From: a virus
IMG/VR virus record: IMGVR_UViG_3300025012_000256
Location: 1-27,103 of that record
Strand: one strand, 5' to 3'
Length of the DNA stretch: 27,103 nt
The notes beneath the pieces were generated by a model that saw nothing but the letters and a program-made list of their open reading frames with translations, was not told where the DNA came from and did not search any database. The position numbers and the translations under genes are program-made. Below are positions 11,579 through 19,149 of this stretch, piece by piece; the stretch's first letter is position 1; each line of letters starts with the position of its first letter.

Positions 11579-12944
11579 CTAATTCATTAAATATATCAAT
11601 GATTTTTTGATTATAATTTTTGTAATCTATTTGACCAGCAAAAACATCTTTTACAAACTCAAGTCCATTTTTAGTTGCAGTTTCACTAACTTCTTTTTCT
11701 ATTAATTGTTTTTCTATTTCTGTAAAAATCCGCTCTTTTGCCTTTTGATATAATTCTTTGCTTTTATTATATAAATAGTAACTACCCGCTTCTTTGAATA
11801 TACTATGGTAAATACTATTAGTAGAAAGTATCTTTTTTTTGTATTGTTCTTCTATAACATCTCTATCAATCTTACCTTCGGTAAACAATTCATTAGAAGA
11901 ATTGAAGTATATAGTTTCATCTTCTGGGTTGAAATAAGAAATTACTTTTTTTATATCAATTCCATTGCTTTTTAATATTTCTTCTAGTTTTTCTCTATTG
12001 CAACTTATTTTTTTTGGAGTATTAAATTTTCTTGCTTTTATTTCAGATGTAGCATCTGTCAAATATTTTGCAGATTCTACTGTATCAAATTCGGCTTCTA
12101 TTCCTTCTTCTTTATTGATACTCTCCATATTTTTGGTGTATAAAGATTTTATTTCTTCTATCAATGGTTTTCCATCTTTGTTTAGCGTTTCATTTAAAAA
12201 ATCATAAGATTTCCAATCGGGACTCCATTTTTCTTTGCCCGGGTTGTATCGCCACTCTGGAGGGCAAAAGTTTTCTTTTGTACAATCATCTGGCGTCTCT
12301 TCTAAAACTTCAACACCTTGTCTTTTCGCCCCATCTTCTGAGAGTGAATAAACAGAGCATCTACATCGCCAGCCATTTGGCGGGTAGAAAGAATTCCAAA
12401 AAGGATTATCATATCGAAAGCCTTTGCCGTTAAGTTCTAAATGTTGCGGTCTCGTTCTTTTATCAACGATAGCCGCATAAACCCAAATAGGGCGTGCTTC
12501 ACTTATTTTCATCATTTGTTTATATCGACCCGCGCCATAAGCATTGAATATATTAACAAAATATATCAAATTTAATCGCCATGTGAGATACTTTTCTTTT
12601 TTCTCTTCTGATATATCATCTCTTCCGCCATACCACCCCTTTTTTTCAAGTGTAGGTCTGATATTATATTTGAAAGCTTTGACCGATAAACCATTTTTTA
12701 AACAATTATTTAATTCAGAAAAAATATCTTCTAAAATAGCAGTTTTCATTGAGTGAGCAACAGTGAAGCAATGTGAGTGTTCGCCAAATTGCAAGTCATT
12801 CCAATCTTCAGTTGGTACAAGTTTTTTTGATTTCAAGTATTTGATTGCTTCTTCTGGGTAGAACTTATCTTTCTCTTTTTTTGAAAATGGATCATTATAC
12901 CCAAACATTTTTTTTATAGTTTCTAAAATTTGTAAACGCAACAT
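11571..12944 (-). CDS. F: MuF (gp30/gpF-like) head morphogenesis protein with extra C-terminal domain
   Basis: The start is the ATG at 12944-12942 with GGAG (12951-12954). The 457-residue protein has the MuF core: VDKRTRPQHLELNGK, NPFWNSFYPPNGWRCRCSV and a following acidic Cys-containing segment, as in phage Mu F/SPP1 gp7 minor head proteins, which associate with the portal and are ejected or act in assembly. From about residue 290 an extra domain follows. It ends in ETATKNGLEFVKDVFAGQID, which recalls the C-terminal end (ATNPLEFFAEVFAG-like) of toxin or peptidase domains fused to MuF proteins; no HExxH motif is present. It is separated by 114 bases from the portal gene. Confidence 0.9.
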   Translation of the reverse strand: MLRLQILETIKKMFGYNDPFSKKEKDKFYPEEAIKYLKSKKLVPTEDWNDLQFGEHSHCFTVAHSMKTAILEDIFSELNNCLKNGLSVKAFKYNIRPTLEKKGWYGGRDDISEEKKEKYLTWRLNLIYFVNIFNAYGAGRYKQMMKISEARPIWVYAAIVDKRTRPQHLELNGKGFRYDNPFWNSFYPPNGWRCRCSVYSLSEDGAKRQGVEVLEETPDDCTKENFCPPEWRYNPGKEKWSPDWKSYDFLNETLNKDGKPLIEEIKSLYTKNMESINKEEGIEAEFDTVESAKYLTDATSEIKARKFNTPKKISCNREKLEEILKSNGIDIKKVISYFNPEDETIYFNSSNELFTEGKIDRDVIEEQYKKKILSTNSIYHSIFKEAGSYYLYNKSKELYQKAKERIFTEIEKQLIEKEVSETATKNGLEFVKDVFAGQIDYKNYNQKIIDIFNELVS

Positions 12945-13058
12945 TCTTATCTCCAACCTACCTAACTAATCGATTTCTAAACAGTACTAAACAGGCAAAT
13001 TCTGCGATGAATTTAAAAATCGATATTTTTTACATAAGCAATAAAAAAGCTTGTTTTT
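12945..13058 (-). promoter_or_regulatory. Gap between portal and MuF genes with paired repeats
   Basis: Read leftwards, this gap has an AT-rich hairpin at the portal stop (ACATAA 13032-13037 with TTATGT 13059-13064, inner A-run with T-run), a possible weak terminator. It also has two direct copies of CTGTTTAG 10 bp apart (complement of 12978-12985 and 12988-12995), i.e. on one helix face, and an inverted pair ATCGATTT/AAATCGAT (12970-12977, 13017-13024). Together this resembles an activator site and a separate MuF promoter, without clear -35/-10 boxes. Confidence 0.4.
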
Positions 13059-14669
13059 TTATGTTTTTGCACCGATTTGACTTGCAACATATCGTACGTT
13101 TTCTGCTATGATAACAAGGTCATCGAACTTTGCTTTTGGATGATTTTCTAATAGCAGTTCAATAACAGCCTCAAAAGTTTGGCATTTTTCTAAATCTTGT
13201 AATAAAGTATCAATGATTTTATCAGTCTCTTTTTGGAATTCTTTTTCTTTTTTCGTTGCAAATTCTTCTATGAGTTTTTTTTCTTTCTTTAATTTTTTCT
13301 CCATTTTATTCGTTGAAAAAAAACTATCGATTTTATTGAAGAACTTTCTAAATGAGTTTTCTTGTTTTTTCTTTTTCCCATTTTTTTTCTTTTCTTCAAT
13401 ATGTTCTTTTAGTTTACTTATTATTTCTTCACCTTTTTTTTTGGGTGATTCTTCTACTTCTATTTGATTATTTTTTTTAACATTTGTATCTTTTACAATG
13501 AAATATTTTGATTCAATGTCATAGTGTTTTGAAATGTAATCAGTAGTGAATTCGAGATTGAATTCTTTGATTAATTTTATATCCCTATCCACTCTATCAG
13601 AGTTCAGTCTTTTTTCTTTTTCAAACTCAAAAACAACTAAAGGTTCTTCAGTACCATAGTTTAGAATAGACCAATTTTTGCAGGCTTGATTAATTGCAGG
13701 TTCTATTAGTGTGATGTCCAAATCAGTTTTTTCTTTTCTTACTTCGTTTGCTATTTCAGTTGCAGACCTTGCACCTGTAGATTGTTGAATACTTGTCAAT
13801 ACTTCACCTAAAATTCGTAATGCTAAAGTATTGTCAATTTCTTTTAAATATGCACTAAAAAGGTCTTTTGCTCCAGATTTGTCTTTTGACTCTGTTACTG
13901 TAACTTTTACGCCTTTGGGGAAAACAGCGACACCACCAGTGACCAATAAATCTAAAGCATTCAATACCTCTTTTTTAAAATTTTTATTTTTAAAATCTCC
14001 TTGCTCAAGTTCCGCATGAGCAAAAGCACCACCAAATTTTTCTAAAAATAAAGTAAAAAATTTCCAACCGCCCTTTTTAAAAACCAACATCCAAAACAAA
14101 ACAGAAGCGAGTTTTTTCCCATAAGGGTTTTTGTACGTTGGCCAATATTGAGTTAATATAAAATTATACGGATATTCCTGCATCAAAGGAGTATTAGTAG
14201 CATAAGGCTTATTCACAACAAGATTATTGTCTTTATCGAATGCTACCCATTCTTGCGGTTTTCCCCAAATATTTTTTATGTCTTGAAAAACTCTTCCATT
14301 GCGTGTTTTTACTTCATATTCTATTTCAAGTATAGAAATACCAAAAAGTTGACATTCAATTATATCAGCAAATATTTGAAGCATATTTTTTTTCTTGAAA
14401 CTTTTGTTGAAGAACTCAGAGGCTTCTTTTGCTTCTGCGCTCTCGTTTGTTGGAATGAATGAATATTTTTGTCTTAATATTGAAGCTACTCTTTTTTCCC
14501 AAAGACCATCAAACGTCGGCTCTTTTAAAAGAGTTCGAAAAAAAGAATAATCATATCTTTTCATTCTGAAAATTTCATCAGGGTCAGGCATGATACCAGC
14601 GATTGTATCAAATGCCCGTTCAATGACCCCAGCAGTCAATATTTGTTTTTCAAATTTAGTACTAATCAT
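13059..14669 (-). CDS. DUF935 portal protein (Mu gp29-like)
   Basis: The 536-residue protein starts at the ATG ending at 14669, overlapping the terminase stop by 8 bases. It has the features of Mu-type portals: GIMPDPDEIFRMKRYDY near the start, EPTFDGLWEKRVASILRQKY, IEYEVKTRNGR, PYGKKLASVLFWMLVFKKGGWKFFTLFLEKFGG (quoted only in part: GGWKFFTLFLEKFGGAFA), then QSTGARSATEIANEVRKEKTD. Portals form the dodecameric ring through which DNA enters and leaves the head. The C-terminal third (about 390-490) is an unusually Lys/Glu-rich coiled coil. Order terminase-portal-MuF is as in Mu. Confidence 0.93.
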   Translation of the reverse strand: MISTKFEKQILTAGVIERAFDTIAGIMPDPDEIFRMKRYDYSFFRTLLKEPTFDGLWEKRVASILRQKYSFIPTNESAEAKEASEFFNKSFKKKNMLQIFADIIECQLFGISILEIEYEVKTRNGRVFQDIKNIWGKPQEWVAFDKDNNLVVNKPYATNTPLMQEYPYNFILTQYWPTYKNPYGKKLASVLFWMLVFKKGGWKFFTLFLEKFGGAFAHAELEQGDFKNKNFKKEVLNALDLLVTGGVAVFPKGVKVTVTESKDKSGAKDLFSAYLKEIDNTLALRILGEVLTSIQQSTGARSATEIANEVRKEKTDLDITLIEPAINQACKNWSILNYGTEEPLVVFEFEKEKRLNSDRVDRDIKLIKEFNLEFTTDYISKHYDIESKYFIVKDTNVKKNNQIEVEESPKKKGEEIISKLKEHIEEKKKNGKKKKQENSFRKFFNKIDSFFSTNKMEKKLKKEKKLIEEFATKKEKEFQKETDKIIDTLLQDLEKCQTFEAVIELLLENHPKAKFDDLVIIAENVRYVASQIGAKT

Positions 14670-16236
14670 AATTATGTCCTAATATATTCGATGTTTTTTC
14701 TCTTCTTCTTGTTAATATTCCTTTATGCCTTGAGGTTTTTTGTTTTAACAATTCTAAACCTTTCCTGACGCCTATCTCTAAACTGTCAAGAGCATCATCA
14801 TTCATACCGTCAGGAAACTGTCGCATTTGTCGAATCACTTCTTTTTGTTCTGGATCATCCTCGTTGAATAAGATTTTTCCTTCGGCTACCAAAGTAGATA
14901 GAGTAGATTCAATTCTTGCTTCTTTGTTTAGACCGTTATTATTAATCTTTTCTATTGGTAGCGGATATCCCTTCTTTTCTTCTACATATTCAAATTGTTC
15001 TTGAACTGTTGATGTATTGTCTTTATCTTTTGTAGGATCTTCAAAATACATTACTTCAGGATTATATTCTTCTCCCATAGTATACATACCTTCAATATGT
15101 TTCCCAAGGCGTTCTTTTCTGTTTCTTTGTTTTACTAAGTAGATTTTGCCTTTTATAAATGATATAATGGATGTTGATTTGAAATCTCCTTGCTCGCTTA
15201 TTGATAAATCTGTCGCGCCAACACACAAATCTCTTGTTGCATCTTCTATGTCAGTGTTTGAAAACCAATAAACATTCGAGACATCAAATATTTTTGAGTC
15301 TAATGCTCGTGGAATAAGTAGAAATTCTTGGTTGAAATTTTCCTCTCCCATTATTTTTTTTAATTTATCTAATGTCGCTTGTGGAAATCTTTCAGGCCAC
15401 ATCAACTTCCCGTCACTATCAATCGCAGGGTATTTTTTTGTAAATACTGGATCAATCTCATTTTCTTCGTTTCCTCGCTCTAACTGACAAACAAGGCAAT
15501 TGTCGTGCATTGGCGTTGCGACCACTATACAAACATAAACATCTGGTTCTAAAGCTGGGATCAAGTCTAACTGAATCCATTCAAGCGCATTTTCAACCCA
15601 CTTTTCACTTTTTGCTCGTTTTCTATTTTGTACATCATCAAGAATGACTCTATCTGGTCTGAATGGTCCAGAAATCAAACCTCTTGGGTCTTGTAGAATA
15701 GAGATAGCTTTGATGGTACAAACAACTTTTTTGATTGGTGAGATTATAGAAAAATGTTTTACACTTTTTTTTAAAGATGATTTAATCAAATCACCAAAAT
15801 CATTTAATATTCTTGGATTGTATTTTAGTTCCAATAAAATTCTACCAGTAAAAACAGACGCTTTATCTTCAACATAAGAACCAATCAAAGTAAATTTACT
15901 TTGACCAAAAAGCACTCCATGAAGTGCGAATACAAGAGTGAAAAAAGTTGATTTTGAAAGACCTCTTGAAGCTAATACCAGCTGTATCATTCCTTTATTT
16001 TTTGTGAGTTCTTCCCACTCCTTATGAAATTTTGGAGATTTATTTCTAAAATAGTCAGGGAAATAAGTTTTTGCAAAATATAGTAAATCATCTTCTGATT
16101 TTTTAATTCTTTTTTCTTTTGCTTTTTCTGAATTGTCATCAAAACAGGAACCGGCTTCTATTTCAGATACGAGACTGTCCCATTCTTTATAGAATTGAGT
16201 AAGATTTTTGATTTTCTTTTGTCGACTTTTTGTCAT
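14662..16236 (-). CDS. Large terminase subunit (Mu gp28-like)
   Basis: The 524-residue protein overlaps the small terminase stop by 4 bases. The ATPase domain shows a Walker A-like LASRGLSKST (88-97), the usual Arg-Gly-x-x-Lys form of terminases, and Walker B VILDD (D200, D201; the usual second acid is Glu). TPMHDNCLV is the coupling region. The RNase H-like nuclease begins at VGATDLSISEQGDFKS (D343), with further acids in YFEDPTKDKD and MNDDALDSLEIG. It packages DNA into the head and cuts it; Mu-like phages package replicated copies with flanking host DNA. Assignment is firm. Confidence 0.94.
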   Translation of the reverse strand: MTKSRQKKIKNLTQFYKEWDSLVSEIEAGSCFDDNSEKAKEKRIKKSEDDLLYFAKTYFPDYFRNKSPKFHKEWEELTKNKGMIQLVLASRGLSKSTFFTLVFALHGVLFGQSKFTLIGSYVEDKASVFTGRILLELKYNPRILNDFGDLIKSSLKKSVKHFSIISPIKKVVCTIKAISILQDPRGLISGPFRPDRVILDDVQNRKRAKSEKWVENALEWIQLDLIPALEPDVYVCIVVATPMHDNCLVCQLERGNEENEIDPVFTKKYPAIDSDGKLMWPERFPQATLDKLKKIMGEENFNQEFLLIPRALDSKIFDVSNVYWFSNTDIEDATRDLCVGATDLSISEQGDFKSTSIISFIKGKIYLVKQRNRKERLGKHIEGMYTMGEEYNPEVMYFEDPTKDKDNTSTVQEQFEYVEEKKGYPLPIEKINNNGLNKEARIESTLSTLVAEGKILFNEDDPEQKEVIRQMRQFPDGMNDDALDSLEIGVRKGLELLKQKTSRHKGILTRRREKTSNILGHNYD

Positions 16237-16730
16237 TCTTCAAATACCAGTGCGTAAGATTTTTCAATTTTTTCTTGTATCGAAGGTAATCTGTCTTTGA
16301 ATTTCTTATAGAAATCAGGATCAAGTTTTTTATAGATTTCCATATCTTCAGAAATAATTTTTAGCACATCAATTATTACGCCAAAAACAATGTCTTTGGG
16401 ATAAACTTTTTTTACTATTCCATACAATTTAGATAACGCATCTGCTTGTTTTGAGTCTATGGGTTTTTTTGTTTTTTGAGTTTCAATTAATATTTTAGCA
16501 ATTGATGAAAAAAGTCGATTTTTAATTTCGTCTGGTGACAAACTAAGCAAGTTTCTGTCTGCGTCCCAATCAATATCATTTTCTTTATCTTCTTGTTTGT
16601 ATCTGTATATAGTTGATATTGAGCAACCTAATTCTTTCGCAATCTCTTCAATTCTTTTTCTATTTTCAGTGTATAATCTGTATGCTTTTATTCGCTTTTC
16701 ATCTATATTATTATCAATGTCTTTTTTCAT
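16233..16730 (-). CDS. Small terminase subunit (DUF1804, Mu gp27-like)
   Basis: The 165-residue protein starts at the ATG ending at 16730 and overlaps both neighbours by 4 bases. The N-terminal part RIKAYRLYTENRKRIEEIAKELG, quoted in part, and CSISTIYRYKQEDKENDIDW form a HTH followed by an acidic-aromatic stretch, as in DUF1804 proteins of Mu-like phages. The C-terminal helices (VFGVIIDVLKIISEDMEIY) would make the oligomer. It recognises phage DNA for packaging with the large subunit next to it. Confidence 0.88.
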   Translation of the reverse strand: MKKDIDNNIDEKRIKAYRLYTENRKRIEEIAKELGCSISTIYRYKQEDKENDIDWDADRNLLSLSPDEIKNRLFSSIAKILIETQKTKKPIDSKQADALSKLYGIVKKVYPKDIVFGVIIDVLKIISEDMEIYKKLDPDFYKKFKDRLPSIQEKIEKSYALVFEE

Positions 16731-17533
16731 TTATTATTTCCCTTAATCATCTCTTTCACTTCAGTTTTTAATTGTTGAATTTTTTCTTCTAGACTATTTT
16801 TTATTCGCTTGTGGTCAATCGCGTTTAGTCTTACCCTGTCTAAAATTTTGTAAGTATGTTTTTTCATTGCTTCATTTATAAAATCAACATTTTCTTTCTC
16901 CTGAAACGATTCAGGAACTAATAGAATTTCAGTTTTATATTTAGCTTTTTTTATATCTTTAACAGTCGCCATAAAAACTTCGAGTTTATTTTTTTTGTAT
17001 TCTTCAAACCCAGCCTCAGTATATTCATCAAATCCGTTTTCTATTATAAATATTTTTAACTTTTTCTTATTTTCTTCTGATATTTTTTCAAGTAAGAATG
17101 AATAATATTCTTCAGATGCTTGAGTTTTTGACTCAGAAAAAACTAAGGTTTTTTCTAAAATATATTTATTTAATCTTTCAGAAAAATGCTCTTTTAAAAT
17201 GCAATTCAGTACATTTATTCCTTCTTCAGACTCCCTCATCTGTCGATATAGATGATCAATGTTATTTACTTTGCTCAATTGAGATGAATATTTGTCAAGA
17301 TCATCCACTACTTCAGTATTGATATATACTATTTCATCTGTTGATTGAAGGTTTTCTTTGTCTGTATCGCTTCCTATCTCTATTTCATTTCCTCCAAGAG
17401 AAGCTTTTATTTTTGGTATTTTTGTTAGTTTACTTGTAAATTTAATTACTAAGAAAACAACTAGACTAGCAAGTATTAACCCAAGCCCAAGATACGTTAT
17501 AGTCGCATTTACATTATTGATTTCTGGCAGCAT
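16727..17533 (-). CDS. Single-span membrane protein with long helical tail, unknown
   Basis: The start is placed at the ATG ending at 17533, because AAGGAG (complement of 17541-17546) lies 7 bases upstream; another ATG at 17539 has the box directly before it. The 268-residue protein has a short polar N-terminus (MLPEINNVNATI), one span TYLGLGLILASLVVFLVIKF, and a following basic TSKLTKIPK, so it should have N outside and the rest in the cytoplasm. The rest is charged and helical (for example ENKKKLKIFIIENGFDE, LNAIDHKRIKNSLEEKIQQL). It is in the packaging operon, upstream of the small terminase. A lysis, packaging or exclusion role is possible; none is shown. Confidence 0.7.
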   Translation of the reverse strand: MLPEINNVNATITYLGLGLILASLVVFLVIKFTSKLTKIPKIKASLGGNEIEIGSDTDKENLQSTDEIVYINTEVVDDLDKYSSQLSKVNNIDHLYRQMRESEEGINVLNCILKEHFSERLNKYILEKTLVFSESKTQASEEYYSFLLEKISEENKKKLKIFIIENGFDEYTEAGFEEYKKNKLEVFMATVKDIKKAKYKTEILLVPESFQEKENVDFINEAMKKHTYKILDRVRLNAIDHKRIKNSLEEKIQQLKTEVKEMIKGNNK

Positions 17534-17544
17534 TAACATTCTCC

Positions 17545-18150
17545 TTAAAACATTACTCCAAAACCGAACTTTATTCCACCGCCCCAAAATACAGATGTAT
17601 CAAATAGTTTATAATTCATATCTATTTTTAGACCAGGTATAATGAAAATATATTTTGATAAGAAAATATAATAATCATTGTAAAAATTAAAAGTATTAAA
17701 AATCTCTGAATTCGATTTCATCGATAAATCATAGCCAGCCGAAAAAGAGATTCCAAACTTTTTACTCTTTGCTTCTAATCCCTTAAATGCAAGTTTTGAA
17801 ATCTCTAATTGGCTTGTAAAGAGATTTCTATATTTGATAGTTTCAGATACAGTTATTTGTAAAATTATATATTTTTCGAAATCACCCTTTTTTTTGAAAT
17901 CTTCTAATGTTATTTTTGATGGGGTTTCTATGTACTTTTCTAGTAGTAAATATTTTTCATGCTCACTTTTCTTTTTAAACTCATCAAGACTTATCTTCAA
18001 TTGATTTTTTCTGTATGTTAGTAGTAGTGAATATTTTTCATCATCACTTTTCTTGACATACTCAATAAAATCAATTTTTTTAATATTTTTTGAGTATGTT
18101 GCCATTGATGATACTATCAAAAGTAACATCATTATTATTAGTTTCTTCAT
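17545..18150 (-). CDS. Signal-peptide protein with three 27-residue repeats and an outer-membrane-type C-terminus
   Basis: The 201-residue protein starts at the ATG ending at 18150 with AAAGGA upstream. Residues 1-20 form a signal peptide (KK, then LIIMMLLLIVSSMATYS) without lipobox Cys. Residues 26-106 hold three repeats of 27 residues with aligned aromatic positions (Y31/F58/F85; Y40/Y67/Y94) and the core KKKSxxEKYxLL. The C-terminal part has alternating strands (GISFSAGYDLSM, GLKIDMNYKLF, SVFWGGGIKFGFGVMF) and ends in Phe, the signature of outer-membrane beta-proteins. It suggests a Gram-negative host. It overlaps the upstream small membrane gene by 71 bases. Lysis of the outer membrane or surface exclusion are possible roles. 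Confidence 0.7.
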   Translation of the reverse strand: MKKLIIMMLLLIVSSMATYSKNIKKIDFIEYVKKSDDEKYSLLLTYRKNQLKISLDEFKKKSEHEKYLLLEKYIETPSKITLEDFKKKGDFEKYIILQITVSETIKYRNLFTSQLEISKLAFKGLEAKSKKFGISFSAGYDLSMKSNSEIFNTFNFYNDYYIFLSKYIFIIPGLKIDMNYKLFDTSVFWGGGIKFGFGVMF

Positions 18151-18286
18151 TTGTATCTGTCCTTTCTTCTAACTCTTTGATTGCGTTGTTTTTAGTTGAG
18201 TCGTTTCTTTTTAAAATTTTTGGAAGTGCTATAAAAGCACATATCAAAATAGACGCAATTATTAAAATTGCTATTATTTTTTTCAT
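18080..18286 (-). CDS. 68-residue membrane-anchored protein
   Basis: The start is the ATG ending at 18286, with GGAG (complement of 18294-18297); the longer in-frame version is rejected for lack of a site. A basic start and one span (MKKIIAILIIASILICAFIA) are followed by a polar tail rich in Glu, Asn and Asp (ELEERTDTNEETNNND). The Cys in SILICA is not in a proper lipobox. The gene overlaps the next signal-peptide gene by 71 bases in another frame, an arrangement like i-spanin/o-spanin pairs, though the tail lacks a long coiled coil. It is the first gene of the leftward late operon. Confidence 0.6.
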   Translation of the reverse strand: MKKIIAILIIASILICAFIALPKILKRNDSTKNNAIKELEERTDTNEETNNNDVTFDSIINGNILKKY

Positions 18287-18335
18287 GTTTAGTCTCCGTT
18301 TTAACGGTTTATATAAACTAAAAAACTTATTCAAG

Positions 18336-18402
18336 TAAACTTTTTTGAAAAATCTTTCCTAAACTTTTTCCTAAACTTTTTTCTCAAAACTTTTTTTGAA
18401 AG
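18336..18402 (-). promoter_or_regulatory. A-tract repeat array in the divergent late control region
   Basis: On the - strand the motif AAAAAGTTTA/AAAAAGTTTT occurs four times between 18402 and 18336, with the two AAAAAGTTTAGG copies 12 bp apart. Phased A-tracts bend DNA. Downstream of it on the - strand are TTTACT (about -35) and TTATAT (about -10) before the gene at 18286; the poor -35 fits an activator-dependent late promoter. A 12-bp palindrome CCGTTTTAACGG lies at 18296-18307. The full gap 18287-18454 has no gene. The rightward promoter is not evident. Confidence 0.45.
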
Positions 18403-18420
18403 TGATTTTTTTTTATTGCA

Positions 18421-18448
18421 TTGTCTCCTCATCAACTTTAGGAGACAA
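18421..18448 (+). promoter_or_regulatory. Hairpin sequestering the amidase ribosome binding site
   Basis: TTGTCTCCT (18421-18429) is perfectly complementary to AGGAGACAA (18440-18448), with a 10-base loop. The 3' arm contains AGGAG, the Shine-Dalgarno sequence of the amidase whose ATG is at 18455. In RNA this would hide the site and lower translation, as seen for some lysis and late genes. As DNA it could instead be an operator. Confidence 0.65.
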
Positions 18449-18454
18449 AAATTT

Positions 18455-18985
18455 ATGACTATAAAAGAAATGCTTTTAACTCCAAACCAATTTAGTAGAC
18501 CAGAAAAGCCACTCAGTGCCGTCAAAGGGCTTGTAATACATTATGTTGCAAATAAAAATACAACGGCAGCGCAAAACAGAAATTTTTTTGAAAACAGAAA
18601 AGACGGAAAATCTGATTATGGCTCTGCTCATTATATCATTGGGCTAAAAGGTGAAGTAATAAGATGTATTCCAGAAAACGAAATGGCATATCATGTTGGA
18701 GCAAAAGTATATAAAGAAATTGCTTTGAAAAATCTATCTTCATATCCAAATGATTGCACTATAGGTATAGAATGTTGTCACATCAACGATAACGGAGTCA
18801 TGAACTCAAGTACATACGAATCTTTAGTTTCTTTAACTACGGATTTGTGCAGAAGATACAATCTTGATGCTCAAAAAGATGTTTACTTGCATTATGACGT
18901 TACGGGTAAAAACTGTCACAGATTTTTTGTTGAAAACTCTAAAGAATGGGATGCCTTTAAAAAAGAGGTTTATAACAAAACATGA
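18455..18985 (+). CDS. N-acetylmuramoyl-L-alanine amidase (endolysin)
   Basis: ATG 18455 is chosen since AGGAG (18440-18444) precedes it; an upstream in-frame ATG would place the hairpin inside the gene. The 176-residue protein is an Amidase_2/PGRP-type enzyme: GLVIHYVANKNTTAAQNRNF with the first zinc His, SAHYIIGLKGEVIRCIPE, GIECCH, and HYDVTGKNCHRFF with the second His and the zinc Cys. It cleaves the bond between N-acetylmuramic acid and L-alanine of peptidoglycan. It closely recalls XlyA/CwlA amidases of low-GC Gram-positive prophages, but the CP of the usual NCPRFF is CH here. It has no signal peptide, so a holin would be needed. It opens the rightward late operon. Confidence 0.92.
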   Translation: MTIKEMLLTPNQFSRPEKPLSAVKGLVIHYVANKNTTAAQNRNFFENRKDGKSDYGSAHYIIGLKGEVIRCIPENEMAYHVGAKVYKEIALKNLSSYPNDCTIGIECCHINDNGVMNSSTYESLVSLTTDLCRRYNLDAQKDVYLHYDVTGKNCHRFFVENSKEWDAFKKEVYNKT

Positions 18986-19149
18986 GAAAATATTTAAAAC
19001 ATTTAATTTATAACACAAAAACAGGGTTGGTAAATATTGCTCATGGAATTAATCATTTAATACATGGAGTAGTTCCAAAAATTCCACTTTCTGACAAATT
19101 ACATGTAATGGATAAAGAATGTGGTAATCAGGAGGAATCTAATGCCTAA
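18982..19149 (+). CDS. 55-residue protein, unknown
   Basis: ATG 18982 overlaps the amidase stop (ATGA). The product starts with a basic aromatic part (MRKYLKHLIYNTKTG), then HGINHLIHGVVPKIPLSDKL with four His, perhaps an amphipathic membrane-active helix, and ends acidic. It overlaps the protease start by 8 bases, and that gene's AGGAGG lies in its codons. Its place beside the amidase makes a lysis accessory role possible, without a family match. Confidence 0.5.
   Translation: MRKYLKHLIYNTKTGLVNIAHGINHLIHGVVPKIPLSDKLHVMDKECGNQEESNA

Noticed and set aside
11760-11840. Zinc metallopeptidase motif in the MuF C-terminal domain
   Set aside because: HSIFKE does not satisfy HExxH, so peptidase activity is not claimed.
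13213-13467. Rightward Phe/Ser-rich frame inside the portal gene
   Set aside because: It is the complement of the Lys/Glu-rich coiled-coil part of the portal.
18230-18250. Lipoprotein signal in the 68-residue membrane protein
   Set aside because: The Cys is preceded by Leu-Ile and not by the small residue needed in a lipobox.
18331-18525. Leftward 64-residue basic frame over the amidase start
   Set aside because: It overlaps the amidase start and its hairpin, and its C-terminal Lys-Lys/Phe repeats come from the A-tract array. No ribosome binding site is seen.
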